The position numbers were made by a program, and so were the translations under genes. The notes below the pieces were generated by a model. That model saw only the letters and a program-made list of their open reading frames with translations. It was not told the origin of the DNA and ran no database searches. From a virus, in the IMG/VR virus record IMGVR_UViG_3300034061_005520, positions 1-64,000 of that record: 64,000 nt of DNA, one strand, 5' to 3'. Shown piece by piece: positions 39,526 through 47,913 of the stretch. Within the stretch, counting starts at the first letter, position 1. The number at the start of each line of letters is the position of its first letter.

Positions 39526-40651
39526 TCAGGCTAAGCTCAAAGTTGTTGGAGATTCTGTTTGTGATAATATTGAAAGTCTATTAGAGCTTTTCAATATCGA
39601 ATACAAAACAAATCCTAAGATGATCTCCATGGCATGCCCAATACATGGTGGAGATAACATATCTGCCGTTAACATATATCCAGACGGCGAACGATATAGG
39701 GGCAACTGGACTTGTAGAACCCACGGATGCGAAAAGGTATTCAGGGGTTCTATAATAGGATTTATACGAGGAGTTTTATCTCACCAGCAACACGGGTGGA
39801 CTAAAAACGGAGACGATACATGCTCTTTTCAAGAAGCGATTGATTTTGCATTGTCTTTTACGAAACAAGACCTTAAGAATATCAAGATATCCAGAGCAGA
39901 TACAGAAAAAAAGAACTTTTCTAGTGTTGTACACTACATAAATCCATCAATCGAAAAAAACACACAAAGCGGTATTTTAAGAGAAACGGTTAGAAAATCT
40001 CTATCCGTTCCCGCACAATACTATATTGATAGAGGATACAGCAAAGAAATACTTGATAAGTATGATGTTGGCCTATGCTCCAATCCCAATAAAGAAATGT
40101 ATAATAGGGTTGTGGTGCCCATATACAATAATGATCACACCCATATGATTGGCTGCACAGGAAGAAGCATCTTTGAAAAATGCTATAACTGCAAAGGTTT
40201 TCATAGTTCTGACGCTGGTTGTCCTAACGAGGAAAGCGTTTGGAAATATCCAAAATGGAAGCACAATGTTGACTTTAAGAGTCAAAACCACCTGTACAAC
40301 CTATGGTTTGCGAAAGACTATATTCTAAAGACAGGCACAGCCATTGTTGTGGAAAGTCCAGGGAATGTATGGAGACTAGAAGAAAACGGCATACATAATA
40401 GTGTGGCCATTTTCGGGTCTTCAATGAGCGACAGACAAAAGTTTTATCTTGATTCTTCCGGAGCCATGAATTTAGTTATTCTAACAGATAATGACGAGGC
40501 CGGTAGATTAGCAGCAGAAAAAATTAAACAAAAATGTCAACAAGCCTATAGGATTTATATACCCACCATTAGCAAGCCCGATGTTGGGGAAATGACCAAA
40601 GAAGAAATAGAAACAGAAATTAAACCCATACTCAAAGGACTATATGACTAA
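39494..40651 (+). CDS. dnaG: DNA primase, DnaG type (zinc finger plus TOPRIM)
   Basis: The 385-residue product begins with a CHC2-like zinc finger (MACPIHGGDN ... WTCRTHGCEK), continues through an RNA-polymerase-like N-lobe (YYIDRGYSKEILDKYDVG) and ends in a TOPRIM core: IVVESPGNVWRLEENG, then VILTDNDEAG with the acidic DxD-type metal site. It would synthesise primers for the phage fork. ATG 39503 is an alternative start. Confidence 0.9.
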   Translation: MKTMNRSHSNDQAKLKVVGDSVCDNIESLLELFNIEYKTNPKMISMACPIHGGDNISAVNIYPDGERYRGNWTCRTHGCEKVFRGSIIGFIRGVLSHQQHGWTKNGDDTCSFQEAIDFALSFTKQDLKNIKISRADTEKKNFSSVVHYINPSIEKNTQSGILRETVRKSLSVPAQYYIDRGYSKEILDKYDVGLCSNPNKEMYNRVVVPIYNNDHTHMIGCTGRSIFEKCYNCKGFHSSDAGCPNEESVWKYPKWKHNVDFKSQNHLYNLWFAKDYILKTGTAIVVESPGNVWRLEENGIHNSVAIFGSSMSDRQKFYLDSSGAMNLVILTDNDEAGRLAAEKIKQKCQQAYRIYIPTISKPDVGEMTKEEIETEIKPILKGLYD

Positions 40652-41231
40652 GATTATAGCGTTTTCTGGTAGAAAACAATCTGGTAAGAGTACCGCTGGC
40701 GAATTTATTAGCTCTTTTATTCAAGCCAGCGGTATTGAGACATCCCATAAAATCTATAGCTTTGCTGACCCTCTTAAGCAAGATATTTGTATGAATATTT
40801 TGGGTATGAGCCACTCTCAATGCTATGGTTCAGATGACGATAAGAATACCATGACAGACTTGGAATGGAACGGGGAGAAGCTAACCGCCAGAAGGGCTAT
40901 GGAGGTTATTGGCACAAATATATTTAGGCAGATAAAGAGACAGGTTTGGGTTGAGGCCACTATCAATAAAATTCTAAGGGAGAATCTGGACTTAGCCATT
41001 ATTGTTGACTGTAGGTTTCCTAATGAGGTTGACGCTATACTAGATATTAAGGGACATGTGATTAGATTAGACCTAGACCCTTTTCATTCGGATTCGGATA
41101 GTGAAAAAGCATTAGATCCAGAATACTATGACTGGAATAGATTCAGTTGCGTTATAAACAATAGCGCCATGACTGCCGAAGGTAAAAACCACGAGATTTT
41201 AAAGTTTATAAGGGCAAAGAATCTCCTATGA
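40644..41231 (+). CDS. Deoxynucleoside monophosphate kinase (T4 gp1-like)
   Basis: The 195-residue product has P-loop FSGRKQSGKSTAGEF, then SFADPLKQDI, ARRAMEVIGTNIFRQ and IIVDCRFPNEV, the standard features of phage dNMP kinases. It phosphorylates dNMPs (in T4: dGMP, dTMP and hydroxymethyl-dCMP) to diphosphates. It is coupled to the primase gene by an eight-base overlap, linking precursor supply to replication. Confidence 0.85.
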   Translation: MTKIIAFSGRKQSGKSTAGEFISSFIQASGIETSHKIYSFADPLKQDICMNILGMSHSQCYGSDDDKNTMTDLEWNGEKLTARRAMEVIGTNIFRQIKRQVWVEATINKILRENLDLAIIVDCRFPNEVDAILDIKGHVIRLDLDPFHSDSDSEKALDPEYYDWNRFSCVINNSAMTAEGKNHEILKFIRAKNLL

Positions 41232-42271
41232 TTATAACGTATCTAAGGTCTTCTAGTTATGGTACTCATTCTATGTGTGAGCACCAGTATTTTCTTGAAT
41301 ATGTACTGGGATATAGATCTCCATCCAATAAAAAGGCTGATAAGGGCACAATTTTCCACAAGGTGATGGAAATCTTGGCCTATATTAAGCTTACTCAGCA
41401 AAACAATGAGAAGTCATTTGTGGATGACATTGTGGGAGAGGTTAAAGTAGATAAATATAATCTTAATACTCTTATAGAAAAGGTTTATAATTATTATACT
41501 AGTCGATTTACTCATCACGAATGGGATATCAAAGACTACAAAGACTGCCACGCATGGGTTCACAAGGCTCTAGCATACAACGAGGGCATGTTTGATCCAA
41601 GAAACAGTGATATTCTACAACCAGAGCAACATTTTGATATTGAGATAATCAAGCCTTGGTCAAAATATAAGTTTGATACTCCAGAAGGTGTGCTAGAAGG
41701 ACACCTTGCTATCAAGGGTACTATAGACTTAATTACCAAGGTGAACGATAACACTATAGAAATTGTGGACTATAAAACTGGTCGTAGACTAGACTGGGCG
41801 ACTGGGCAGGAGAAGACTCTGGAAAAACTACAAAACGATCCACAGTTAAGAATATACCACTATGCCATTAGTCATTTATATCCAAAGATGGATCATTGTA
41901 TGGTGTCTATATATTTCGTAAATGACGGCGGCGCCTTTTCTGTGTGTTTCGATAAGTCAGACCTTGCCCAAACCGAAAATATGCTAAGGCAAAAGTTCGA
42001 AGTTATAAAGAATAGTCAAAGACCAAAACTAAATAAAACATGGAAATGCAATAAGCTATGTCATTTTGGCAAAAACACATTTGAGAACTCTAATATACTG
42101 CCTATTCTCGAATATAGAGACGGGCAGGTTTGTGGTAAAGATAAAACAATGACCAAGTGTGAACAGGTTAAACACGATATCGAACTCAAGGGCATGAAGA
42201 ACGTTGTTGACGAATACACTGTCCCTGGGTATACTGTTGGAAAATACAAGGCGCCTGGAAGTGCAGAATGA
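41228..42271 (+). CDS. PD-(D/E)XK exonuclease, RecB/Cas4-like
   Basis: The 347-residue product has TYLRSSSYGTHSMCEHQYFLEY with a leading Cys, KGTIFHKVMEIL, and the active site GTIDLITKV followed by EIVDYKTG, as in RecB/Cas4 nucleases. C-terminal CNKLCHFG and later Cys residues, together with the N-terminal Cys, could hold an iron-sulphur cluster as in Cas4/AddB. It is probably a DNA end-processing nuclease for recombination. It overlaps the polymerase gene by four bases. No CRISPR genes are nearby. Confidence 0.85.
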   Translation: MIITYLRSSSYGTHSMCEHQYFLEYVLGYRSPSNKKADKGTIFHKVMEILAYIKLTQQNNEKSFVDDIVGEVKVDKYNLNTLIEKVYNYYTSRFTHHEWDIKDYKDCHAWVHKALAYNEGMFDPRNSDILQPEQHFDIEIIKPWSKYKFDTPEGVLEGHLAIKGTIDLITKVNDNTIEIVDYKTGRRLDWATGQEKTLEKLQNDPQLRIYHYAISHLYPKMDHCMVSIYFVNDGGAFSVCFDKSDLAQTENMLRQKFEVIKNSQRPKLNKTWKCNKLCHFGKNTFENSNILPILEYRDGQVCGKDKTMTKCEQVKHDIELKGMKNVVDEYTVPGYTVGKYKAPGSAE

Positions 42272-44148
42272 AAAAATATGTTCCTCTCCATTGCCATTCA
42301 ATGTATTCACTATTGGATGGCTTGAGTAAGCCTAAAAATATAGCTAAAAGATGTATAGATATTGGTGCTACGTCTTGTGCATTAACAGACCATGGCAATA
42401 TAGCCGGAGCTGTTAAGTTTTATACAGAGATGAAGCAGAATGGTATAAAGCCCTTGTTGGGTTGCGAGATCTATCTATGCGATAAGGATCCCTCCATTCA
42501 AGATCCTTCTAATAGAAACTTGACCCATTTCTTGTTGTTGGCCAAAAACCTCAAGGGGTGGAAAAATTTAATACGTTTGGTATCTGAATCCAACAGACCC
42601 GACTTTTATTATCACAAGCCACGGCTCAATCTGGAGGCTTTGGGAGCCTTTTGTGACGGTAATCTGATTGGTATGTGTGGTCACCTAGGATCTCTATTAG
42701 CCGATAAAATCTTACCAGAGAATAAACCGTCTAAGGATTGGCTATCGGTGGGTACGGAAACTATTGGCAAATTAAAGGGTATTTTTGGTCAAGAAAACCT
42801 GTTTCTAGAATCCCAACTAATGGATGTGCATAATACTCCAATTCAAAAAGATCTGTCGGATATGATTCGTGAACTTGGAAAAAAGACTAACACAAAAGTA
42901 GTCTGCACACCCGACGCTCATTATTGTGAAAAATCTGATGCTGTTGATCAAAGAATCTTGCTTTGTAATAATCTAAAAACAACTCTACCAGATATTAGTC
43001 GTAAGGTTAGTAATAATGAAGAAGTACCAATGTCATGCTTCTTTACCTCCGATAATTTTCATATTTTATCTCAAGAAGAAATAGCAGAGCTTCATACTGA
43101 AGAAGAAATAGAGAACACTAATTTAGTAGCGGATATGTGCGAGGAATATAGTATTCTTAATAATCCTTTGCTGCCACCATTCCCTTGTCCTAACGGACTA
43201 AACCCAGATGAATACTTAAGACATCTTTGTCGTGGTGGATGGAAAGGTAAGATAGCCAATAAGATATCAGAAGATAGTCAGCCTGAGTATGTTGATAGAA
43301 TCAAATACGAACTTGAGGTATTACAGGGGGCTGGGCTTTCCAGTTACTTCTTAATTGTGCAAGATATCGTGAATTATGTTCGTCAAAATGGCTGGCTTCC
43401 CGGTCCCGGACGAGGTTCTGCTGCTGGGTGTTTGGTTTCATACCTTGTGGGCATTACCAGTATAGACCCCATAAAATATAACCTAATGTTTGATCGATTT
43501 TATAATGCTGGTAGAAATTCTAAGGATCATATTTCAATGCCAGATATCGATGTGGACGTACCTATCAATAAGAGAGAAGATATTATTGAGTATATTAAAA
43601 ACCAGTATGGTCAAGACAAGGTATCTCAAATGATTACCTTCAATACTATTAAGGGTAGAGGGGCGTTAAAAGACGTATTGAGAGTTTACGGAAATATCTC
43701 TTTCGAAGAAATGAATAAGATTACTAAGAACATACCAGACGAAGCAAAGATTGCTGACGAACTACAAGAGATGAAAGAAGAGACCGGAGAGTCTTCCATT
43801 ATTAGATGGGCTCTGGAAAACAACCCAGATAAGCTCAGAGAATGGTGTTTCATAGATGAGAAAAACGAACTACAAGGACCTCTTGCTAAAAGGTTCGAAC
43901 AAGCTATAAGATTAGAGGGCACAAAGTCCAATCAGTCTAAACATGCCGCTGGTATCGCTATCAGTTCTCACCCACTAAAAGAATCTTGTCCAATGGTTTA
44001 TGACAGCAAAAACGATCAGCTAATAGCTGGTATGGAAATGCAAGATCTAGAATCTATTGGAATTATCAAGTTTGATATTTTGGGTGTGGCAATGTTGGAT
44101 AAGGTGATGACTATAACAGATCTTCTCAAATCAGGAGTTACAGTATGA
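42268..44148 (+). CDS. dnaE: DNA polymerase III alpha subunit, N-terminal part (PHP plus palm)
   Basis: The 626-residue product starts with a PHP domain (PLHCHSMYSLLDG, ALTDHGNIAG, CTPDAHY) that keeps most metal ligands. The polymerase palm follows: GPGRGSAAGCLVSYLVGI, MPDIDVDV with two catalytic Asp (426 and 428), and IKFDILG with the third (603). The frame then stops 23 residues later, exactly between the palm and the GDTxGVFQLES region found in the next polymerase piece. With the 539-residue C-part it totals 1165 residues, the usual length of a complete DnaE. Confidence 0.92.
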   Translation: MKKYVPLHCHSMYSLLDGLSKPKNIAKRCIDIGATSCALTDHGNIAGAVKFYTEMKQNGIKPLLGCEIYLCDKDPSIQDPSNRNLTHFLLLAKNLKGWKNLIRLVSESNRPDFYYHKPRLNLEALGAFCDGNLIGMCGHLGSLLADKILPENKPSKDWLSVGTETIGKLKGIFGQENLFLESQLMDVHNTPIQKDLSDMIRELGKKTNTKVVCTPDAHYCEKSDAVDQRILLCNNLKTTLPDISRKVSNNEEVPMSCFFTSDNFHILSQEEIAELHTEEEIENTNLVADMCEEYSILNNPLLPPFPCPNGLNPDEYLRHLCRGGWKGKIANKISEDSQPEYVDRIKYELEVLQGAGLSSYFLIVQDIVNYVRQNGWLPGPGRGSAAGCLVSYLVGITSIDPIKYNLMFDRFYNAGRNSKDHISMPDIDVDVPINKREDIIEYIKNQYGQDKVSQMITFNTIKGRGALKDVLRVYGNISFEEMNKITKNIPDEAKIADELQEMKEETGESSIIRWALENNPDKLREWCFIDEKNELQGPLAKRFEQAIRLEGTKSNQSKHAAGIAISSHPLKESCPMVYDSKNDQLIAGMEMQDLESIGIIKFDILGVAMLDKVMTITDLLKSGVTV

Positions 44149-44333
44149 TTACAAAGCAATTTAAAGACCTAGGCGTTGGCGATACTTTTATCTTCAATAA
44201 TGTAGAATATGTTAGGATCGCTGATGAAAAAATTAGTTGTTGCAGAAGTAACAACGCTGCGTTAACCGATGAAACAAAGACAAAAACATTTATTCAGCCA
44301 CTATCGGAAGTACAGGTAAATGATCAACTATAA
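44145..44333 (+). CDS. Small conserved phage protein between polymerase and exonuclease, 62 aa
   Basis: MITKQFKDLGVGDTFIFNNV and then EYVRI with SCCRSNNA is a beta-barrel-like pattern I recall as a common small phage family (KxLxVGDTFxFNG...). It starts by ATGA overlap with the polymerase N-part and overlaps the exonuclease by 14 bases. It may be a tiny accessory factor or simply a passenger. Confidence 0.65.
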   Translation: MITKQFKDLGVGDTFIFNNVEYVRIADEKISCCRSNNAALTDETKTKTFIQPLSEVQVNDQL

Positions 44334-45012
44334 TAAAATTTGCGTATTTGATTTAGAAACAGACGGATCGGATCCTAGGATTTGTAGCCCTGTTCAGATA
44401 GCCGCTGTTATGATTGATCCTATTAAGCTGGAGCTTATCAAGGACTCTGAGTTTAATATAAACATCAAACCAGAGGTTATGGAGAAAGACGATAAGTATG
44501 AGTATACTACAGATATTCTAGATTTTCACGCTAGGGTCAAGGGGTCTTCTAAGGAAAAGGTATATGCCGAATGGCAAACATATCCTAAGCAGGAGCACTC
44601 TTGGAAGATGTTTACCAGTTATCTAGAACAGTATCACACAAGAAGTTCCAAGAAGAGTCAGTTTTCAGCTCCGATAGCCGCTGGGTATAATATAAATAGA
44701 TTTGATCTTCCTATTATCGGTAGACTGAGCGAGAAGTTCGGTAATGTTAATAAAGAAGGACGTACCGATATTTTTTATCCTAGAGACGTAGTAGATATTA
44801 TGAACATGATTTTTTACTGGTTTGAGAACAGTAATGATCTAAAAAACTATACCTTAGACGCGCTAAGAGATTATTTTGGAATATCTAAAGAGGGTGCTCA
44901 CGACGCACTTAAGGACGTAAAGGATAGTGCCGATATACTGATTAGGTTTTTGCGACTTCATAGAAACTTAAGCAAGAAAATCAAATTCCAGGGTGCGTTC
45001 ACAAATGCCTAA
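44320..45012 (+). CDS. dnaQ: DnaQ-like 3'-5' exonuclease (DEDDh)
   Basis: The 230-residue product has VFDLETDGSD (exo I), AGYNINRFDLPII (exo II) and AHDALKDVKDSADIL (exo III with His and Asp), all DEDDh residues present. It is the proofreading subunit counterpart (epsilon). It is encoded between the two polymerase pieces and overlaps the second by eight bases, so the three are co-translated and probably assemble together. Confidence 0.9.
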   Translation: MINYNKICVFDLETDGSDPRICSPVQIAAVMIDPIKLELIKDSEFNINIKPEVMEKDDKYEYTTDILDFHARVKGSSKEKVYAEWQTYPKQEHSWKMFTSYLEQYHTRSSKKSQFSAPIAAGYNINRFDLPIIGRLSEKFGNVNKEGRTDIFYPRDVVDIMNMIFYWFENSNDLKNYTLDALRDYFGISKEGAHDALKDVKDSADILIRFLRLHRNLSKKIKFQGAFTNA

Positions 45013-46624
45013 GACCTTTCAGTATCCTTGTGGCTGTTCTTTCCCCACCACAGAAGACGGCAATATAAGACATATTGATTTTGATCCAACTATAGAAAAT
45101 ATAGATCTAGATTGTCAGAGAACATGGGATCTGATTTCTGATGGGAATACAAAGGGTTGCTTTCAGTTAGAGTCTAGACTTGGTAGGTCTATGGCTAAAA
45201 AGCTAAAACCCACCAATATAGAGCAGCTTTCCGCTTTGATTGCGATTCTCAGACCCGGTTGCTTGGAGGCTATGAGAGACGGCAAAAGTGTGAGTAATCA
45301 TTATATTGATAAAAAAAATGGGCAAGAGTCTGTAGACTATTTTCATCCCGCTCTTGAGCCAATTCTTAAAACCACTTATGGAGAGATGATTTATCAAGAA
45401 CAGGCTATGGAAATTGCCAAGGTTATTGCTGGATTCAATCTCCAAGAAGCGGATATGTTAAGAAAGGCTATTGGTAAGAAAAAGCCAGAAGAAATGGCAA
45501 AGGTTAAAGAAAAGTTTTTAACGGGCAGTAAGGGTCTCGGGATAGTTAATGTGGACGAAGCAGAGCAGATATTCGGATGGATTGAAAAGAGTCAAAGATA
45601 TTCATTTAATAAGTCTCATTCTGTAAGTTATGCTATCAACGCATACTTATCAGCGTATGCCAAGGCGCATTTCCCCAAAATATTCTTTGCTTCATACCTA
45701 CGTTTTGCTAAAGATAAAATAGACCCACAAGCAGAGATCAAAGAATTAACACAGAATGCTAATGAAATGGATATTACGGTATCTGTTCCAGACTTCAGAA
45801 ATCTAAACCAATATTTTATTCTTAATGATAATAAGATCTTTTTTGGACTAACAGACATAAAGGGGGTAGGCCAGTCTGTTTTTAATAAGCTCTTGGAGCT
45901 TAAAGAAAAGAATCTTGATCTAAACAGCACAAGCTGGTTGTACATAGCTATTAATGTGCTTATGAATATTAATTCAACAGCAGCCAAAGCATTAATACAA
46001 AGTGGCGCTTTGTCCTATGTGAAAAAGACCAGAAATAGTATGCTGTTTGAATATGAGCTACTATCAGAACTAACTAAGAAAGAAATAGAGTTTATCAAAG
46101 GTGGTATAGATAAGTATTCTTGTATTGAGCAGGCTTTAAAGGATCTCGTAGCTTTTGGTAAGGCTAATAAGAACCGTAAAGCCATAATCTCTACGGTATT
46201 ATCTACCGCTATGAACCCACCAAGATCCCTAGTAGATAGTCCCGAATGGCTATCTGATGCGGAATATGCGGCCCTTGGATGCTCTATAACTTGTTCCAAG
46301 GTTGATATGTATGATATTAGTATGACTAATGCTACATGTAAAGACTTTAAGAATGGTATAGTTAGAGAAAATATTATTGTTGGTGGTGAAATAGACTATA
46401 TAAACGTTACAAAAACAAAAACAGGGAAAACCCCAGGATTAGAGATGGCGTTTGTAACGCTGGTTGACAGTACTGGATCTATGGATTCTGTAGTATTCTT
46501 TCCTGATCAATACAGAGAATACAGAAATGTATTATTTCAGGGAAATGTAGTAATAGTCAAGGGGTCTAGGTCGAGGTCGGGAGATGCCTTTGTGGTAGAA
46601 AAGTGTTATATTCCCAGGTCTTGA
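45005..46624 (+). CDS. dnaE: DNA polymerase III alpha subunit, C-terminal part (fingers, tandem HhH, OB)
   Basis: The 539-residue product starts at ATG 45005; a GTG 12 bases upstream is possible. After a short CGCSF-containing extension it resumes the DnaE sequence exactly where the N-part stops: TWDLISDGNTKGCFQLES, then LRPGCLEAM, EQAMEIAKVIAGF, RKAIGKKKPEEM and RYSFNKSHSVSYA. It then continues through DIKGVGQSVFNKL (HhH) to a C-terminal OB fold with GGEIDYINVTKTKTG. The intein site used in cyanobacterial DnaE (within FNKSHS) is uninterrupted. It lacks the catalytic Asp set and so must act with the N-part. Confidence 0.9.
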   Translation: MPKTFQYPCGCSFPTTEDGNIRHIDFDPTIENIDLDCQRTWDLISDGNTKGCFQLESRLGRSMAKKLKPTNIEQLSALIAILRPGCLEAMRDGKSVSNHYIDKKNGQESVDYFHPALEPILKTTYGEMIYQEQAMEIAKVIAGFNLQEADMLRKAIGKKKPEEMAKVKEKFLTGSKGLGIVNVDEAEQIFGWIEKSQRYSFNKSHSVSYAINAYLSAYAKAHFPKIFFASYLRFAKDKIDPQAEIKELTQNANEMDITVSVPDFRNLNQYFILNDNKIFFGLTDIKGVGQSVFNKLLELKEKNLDLNSTSWLYIAINVLMNINSTAAKALIQSGALSYVKKTRNSMLFEYELLSELTKKEIEFIKGGIDKYSCIEQALKDLVAFGKANKNRKAIISTVLSTAMNPPRSLVDSPEWLSDAEYAALGCSITCSKVDMYDISMTNATCKDFKNGIVRENIIVGGEIDYINVTKTKTGKTPGLEMAFVTLVDSTGSMDSVVFFPDQYREYRNVLFQGNVVIVKGSRSRSGDAFVVEKCYIPRS

Positions 46625-46648
46625 CCAAGTACGGGCCACAACTACTAT
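46621..46648 (+). promoter_or_regulatory. Sigma70-like promoter upstream of ssb
   Basis: TTGACC at 46621-46626, a 16-base spacer and TACTAT at 46643-46648. The -35 overlaps the dnaE stop codon. GGTGTTGG follows, a weak resemblance to the GGTGTATA element. Confidence 0.5.
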
Positions 46649-46692
46649 ATGGTGTTGGTATTGGTTTTTAATCATTTTTTAGGAGACTTTGA

Positions 46693-47070
46693 ATGAATAT
46701 TACGATTCTAAAGGGTAATTTGGCAAGAGATCCTGAGCTACGCGTGGTAGGCTCTGGCGATAGACAGACTTCTGTGGTCAACTTCACGGTTGCTGTTTCT
46801 CGTGAGTTTACTAAGGCTAATGGATCACAGGACAAGATTACTTCTTTTATTCCGTGCGAAGCATGGGATAGCGGTGCGGAGGCTATTGCGTCTACATTTA
46901 AGAAGGGCGATCTTGTTATGATCGAAGGATCTCTCAGGAACGATAGCTGGGAGAAGGATGGCGTTAAGCATAGCACTCTTAAGATCCGAGTGAATAACTT
47001 CAGTAAGATCTTTAAGACTAAGAAGAACGACCAGACATCGGATCAAGAATCAGAGACGGTCGCGTTTTAA
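46693..47070 (+). CDS. ssb: Single-stranded DNA-binding protein
   Basis: The 125-residue product opens MNITILKGNLARDPELRVV, has VVNFTVAVSREF, FIPCEAWDSGAE and KKGDLVMIEGSLRNDSW, the bacterial-type SSB OB fold, and ends in an acidic tail that finishes in a hydrophobic residue as in SSB partner-binding tips. AGGAGA precedes the ATG. It has its own promoter and a downstream stem-loop, allowing higher expression than its neighbours. Confidence 0.94.
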   Translation: MNITILKGNLARDPELRVVGSGDRQTSVVNFTVAVSREFTKANGSQDKITSFIPCEAWDSGAEAIASTFKKGDLVMIEGSLRNDSWEKDGVKHSTLKIRVNNFSKIFKTKKNDQTSDQESETVAF

Positions 47071-47093
47071 TTATATATCTATACAATGGGATA

Positions 47094-47121
47094 CGTCTAG
47101 GGTGAGAAATCGCCCTAGGCG
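47094..47121 (+). terminator. Strong stem-loop after ssb
   Basis: Eleven-base arms at 47094-47104 and 47111-47121 (CGTCTAGGGTG with CGCCCTAGGCG, two G-U pairs) enclose a six-base loop. No U-run follows, so it may be a weak terminator, an mRNA stabiliser, or a regulatory hairpin in the leader of the next gene. Confidence 0.5.
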
Positions 47122-47145
47122 TAATTCTATCATTAGGGATAAACT

Positions 47146-47913
47146 ATGGAACACCAACTAAGCATCGTACACACACCATGTAAAAGCTGCGTATTCGCTG
47201 AATACGATGAAAATACTCAAACGGGTTGTCGCCTAAACTATATCGAAAAATATAAAGAAAATGGCGAACAGATACTAGAAGCATATGATGATAATAAAGA
47301 ATTCTATATCATTAATGGTAAGAAATGCGTAGGGTATAGAGAAAATCAATGGTTCGCACAATATGGACTAGAGAACGCAAGCCTAGAAGAAAAAGAGAAG
47401 AAGTTCAGGGAATCTAATCATATAGATTATGTACTAGTTGTTAATTTTATAGAAATTGGCGACTCCGATCAAGATATCGCAAATATCAAGAGGGCTTTCT
47501 CTTCTCTAGGTATACATCCAGCTAAAATAGTATTTGTTAGAGGTCCGGAAGGGTCAAAAACAACCATATATGCCTCTATACAAAAACTAATGGCAGACTC
47601 AAAAATAGACTGCAAATGGCGTATTCAAACAATGGTGGATGATTCTATCTCTAATGAGAATATCCTTCATGGAGTAATAACTGAGAATAAGTCTTATAGA
47701 TTTGTTTGCCATATGAAAAAGTCGAGTTGTAATAATCTAAACAACGTAGTGGAAGCTGCTAATGATATAGTTTATAGCCAACTCAATAAGTTTATAGTAT
47801 TAACAGATCCGGACAACTCTTGTGTGTTATTTGGTTCCGGAGTATATAGGTTCTCTTTGGCTGAACATGGTAAGGATATCCTTGCAGACACGGGTGGTTT
47901 TAAAATAGTATGA
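47146..47913 (+). CDS. Cys-cluster plus GT-A-like phage protein, 255 aa
   Basis: The N-terminus has PCKSCVFAEYDENTQTGCRL and KKCVGYR, four Cys that could bind zinc or an iron-sulphur cluster. The remainder (YVLVVNFIEIGDSDQDIANI, then KIVFVRGPEG, IYASIQKLMAD) looks like a Rossmann/GT-A nucleotide-sugar fold. A glycosyltransferase-like role is tentative; no DxD motif is certain. It ends in an ATGA overlap with the following gene. Confidence 0.5.
   Translation: MEHQLSIVHTPCKSCVFAEYDENTQTGCRLNYIEKYKENGEQILEAYDDNKEFYIINGKKCVGYRENQWFAQYGLENASLEEKEKKFRESNHIDYVLVVNFIEIGDSDQDIANIKRAFSSLGIHPAKIVFVRGPEGSKTTIYASIQKLMADSKIDCKWRIQTMVDDSISNENILHGVITENKSYRFVCHMKKSSCNNLNNVVEAANDIVYSQLNKFIVLTDPDNSCVLFGSGVYRFSLAEHGKDILADTGGFKIV

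Noticed and set aside
44145-45012. Group I intron or inserted mobile element between the polymerase pieces
   Set aside because: The inserted DNA is fully coding for a 62-residue phage protein and a proofreading exonuclease with overlapping starts; there is no intron-like non-coding flank.
42268-46624. Split intein joining the two polymerase pieces
   Set aside because: No intein N-terminal Cys/Ser block or C-terminal HN motif is seen at either edge, and the usual DnaE intein site is uninterrupted.
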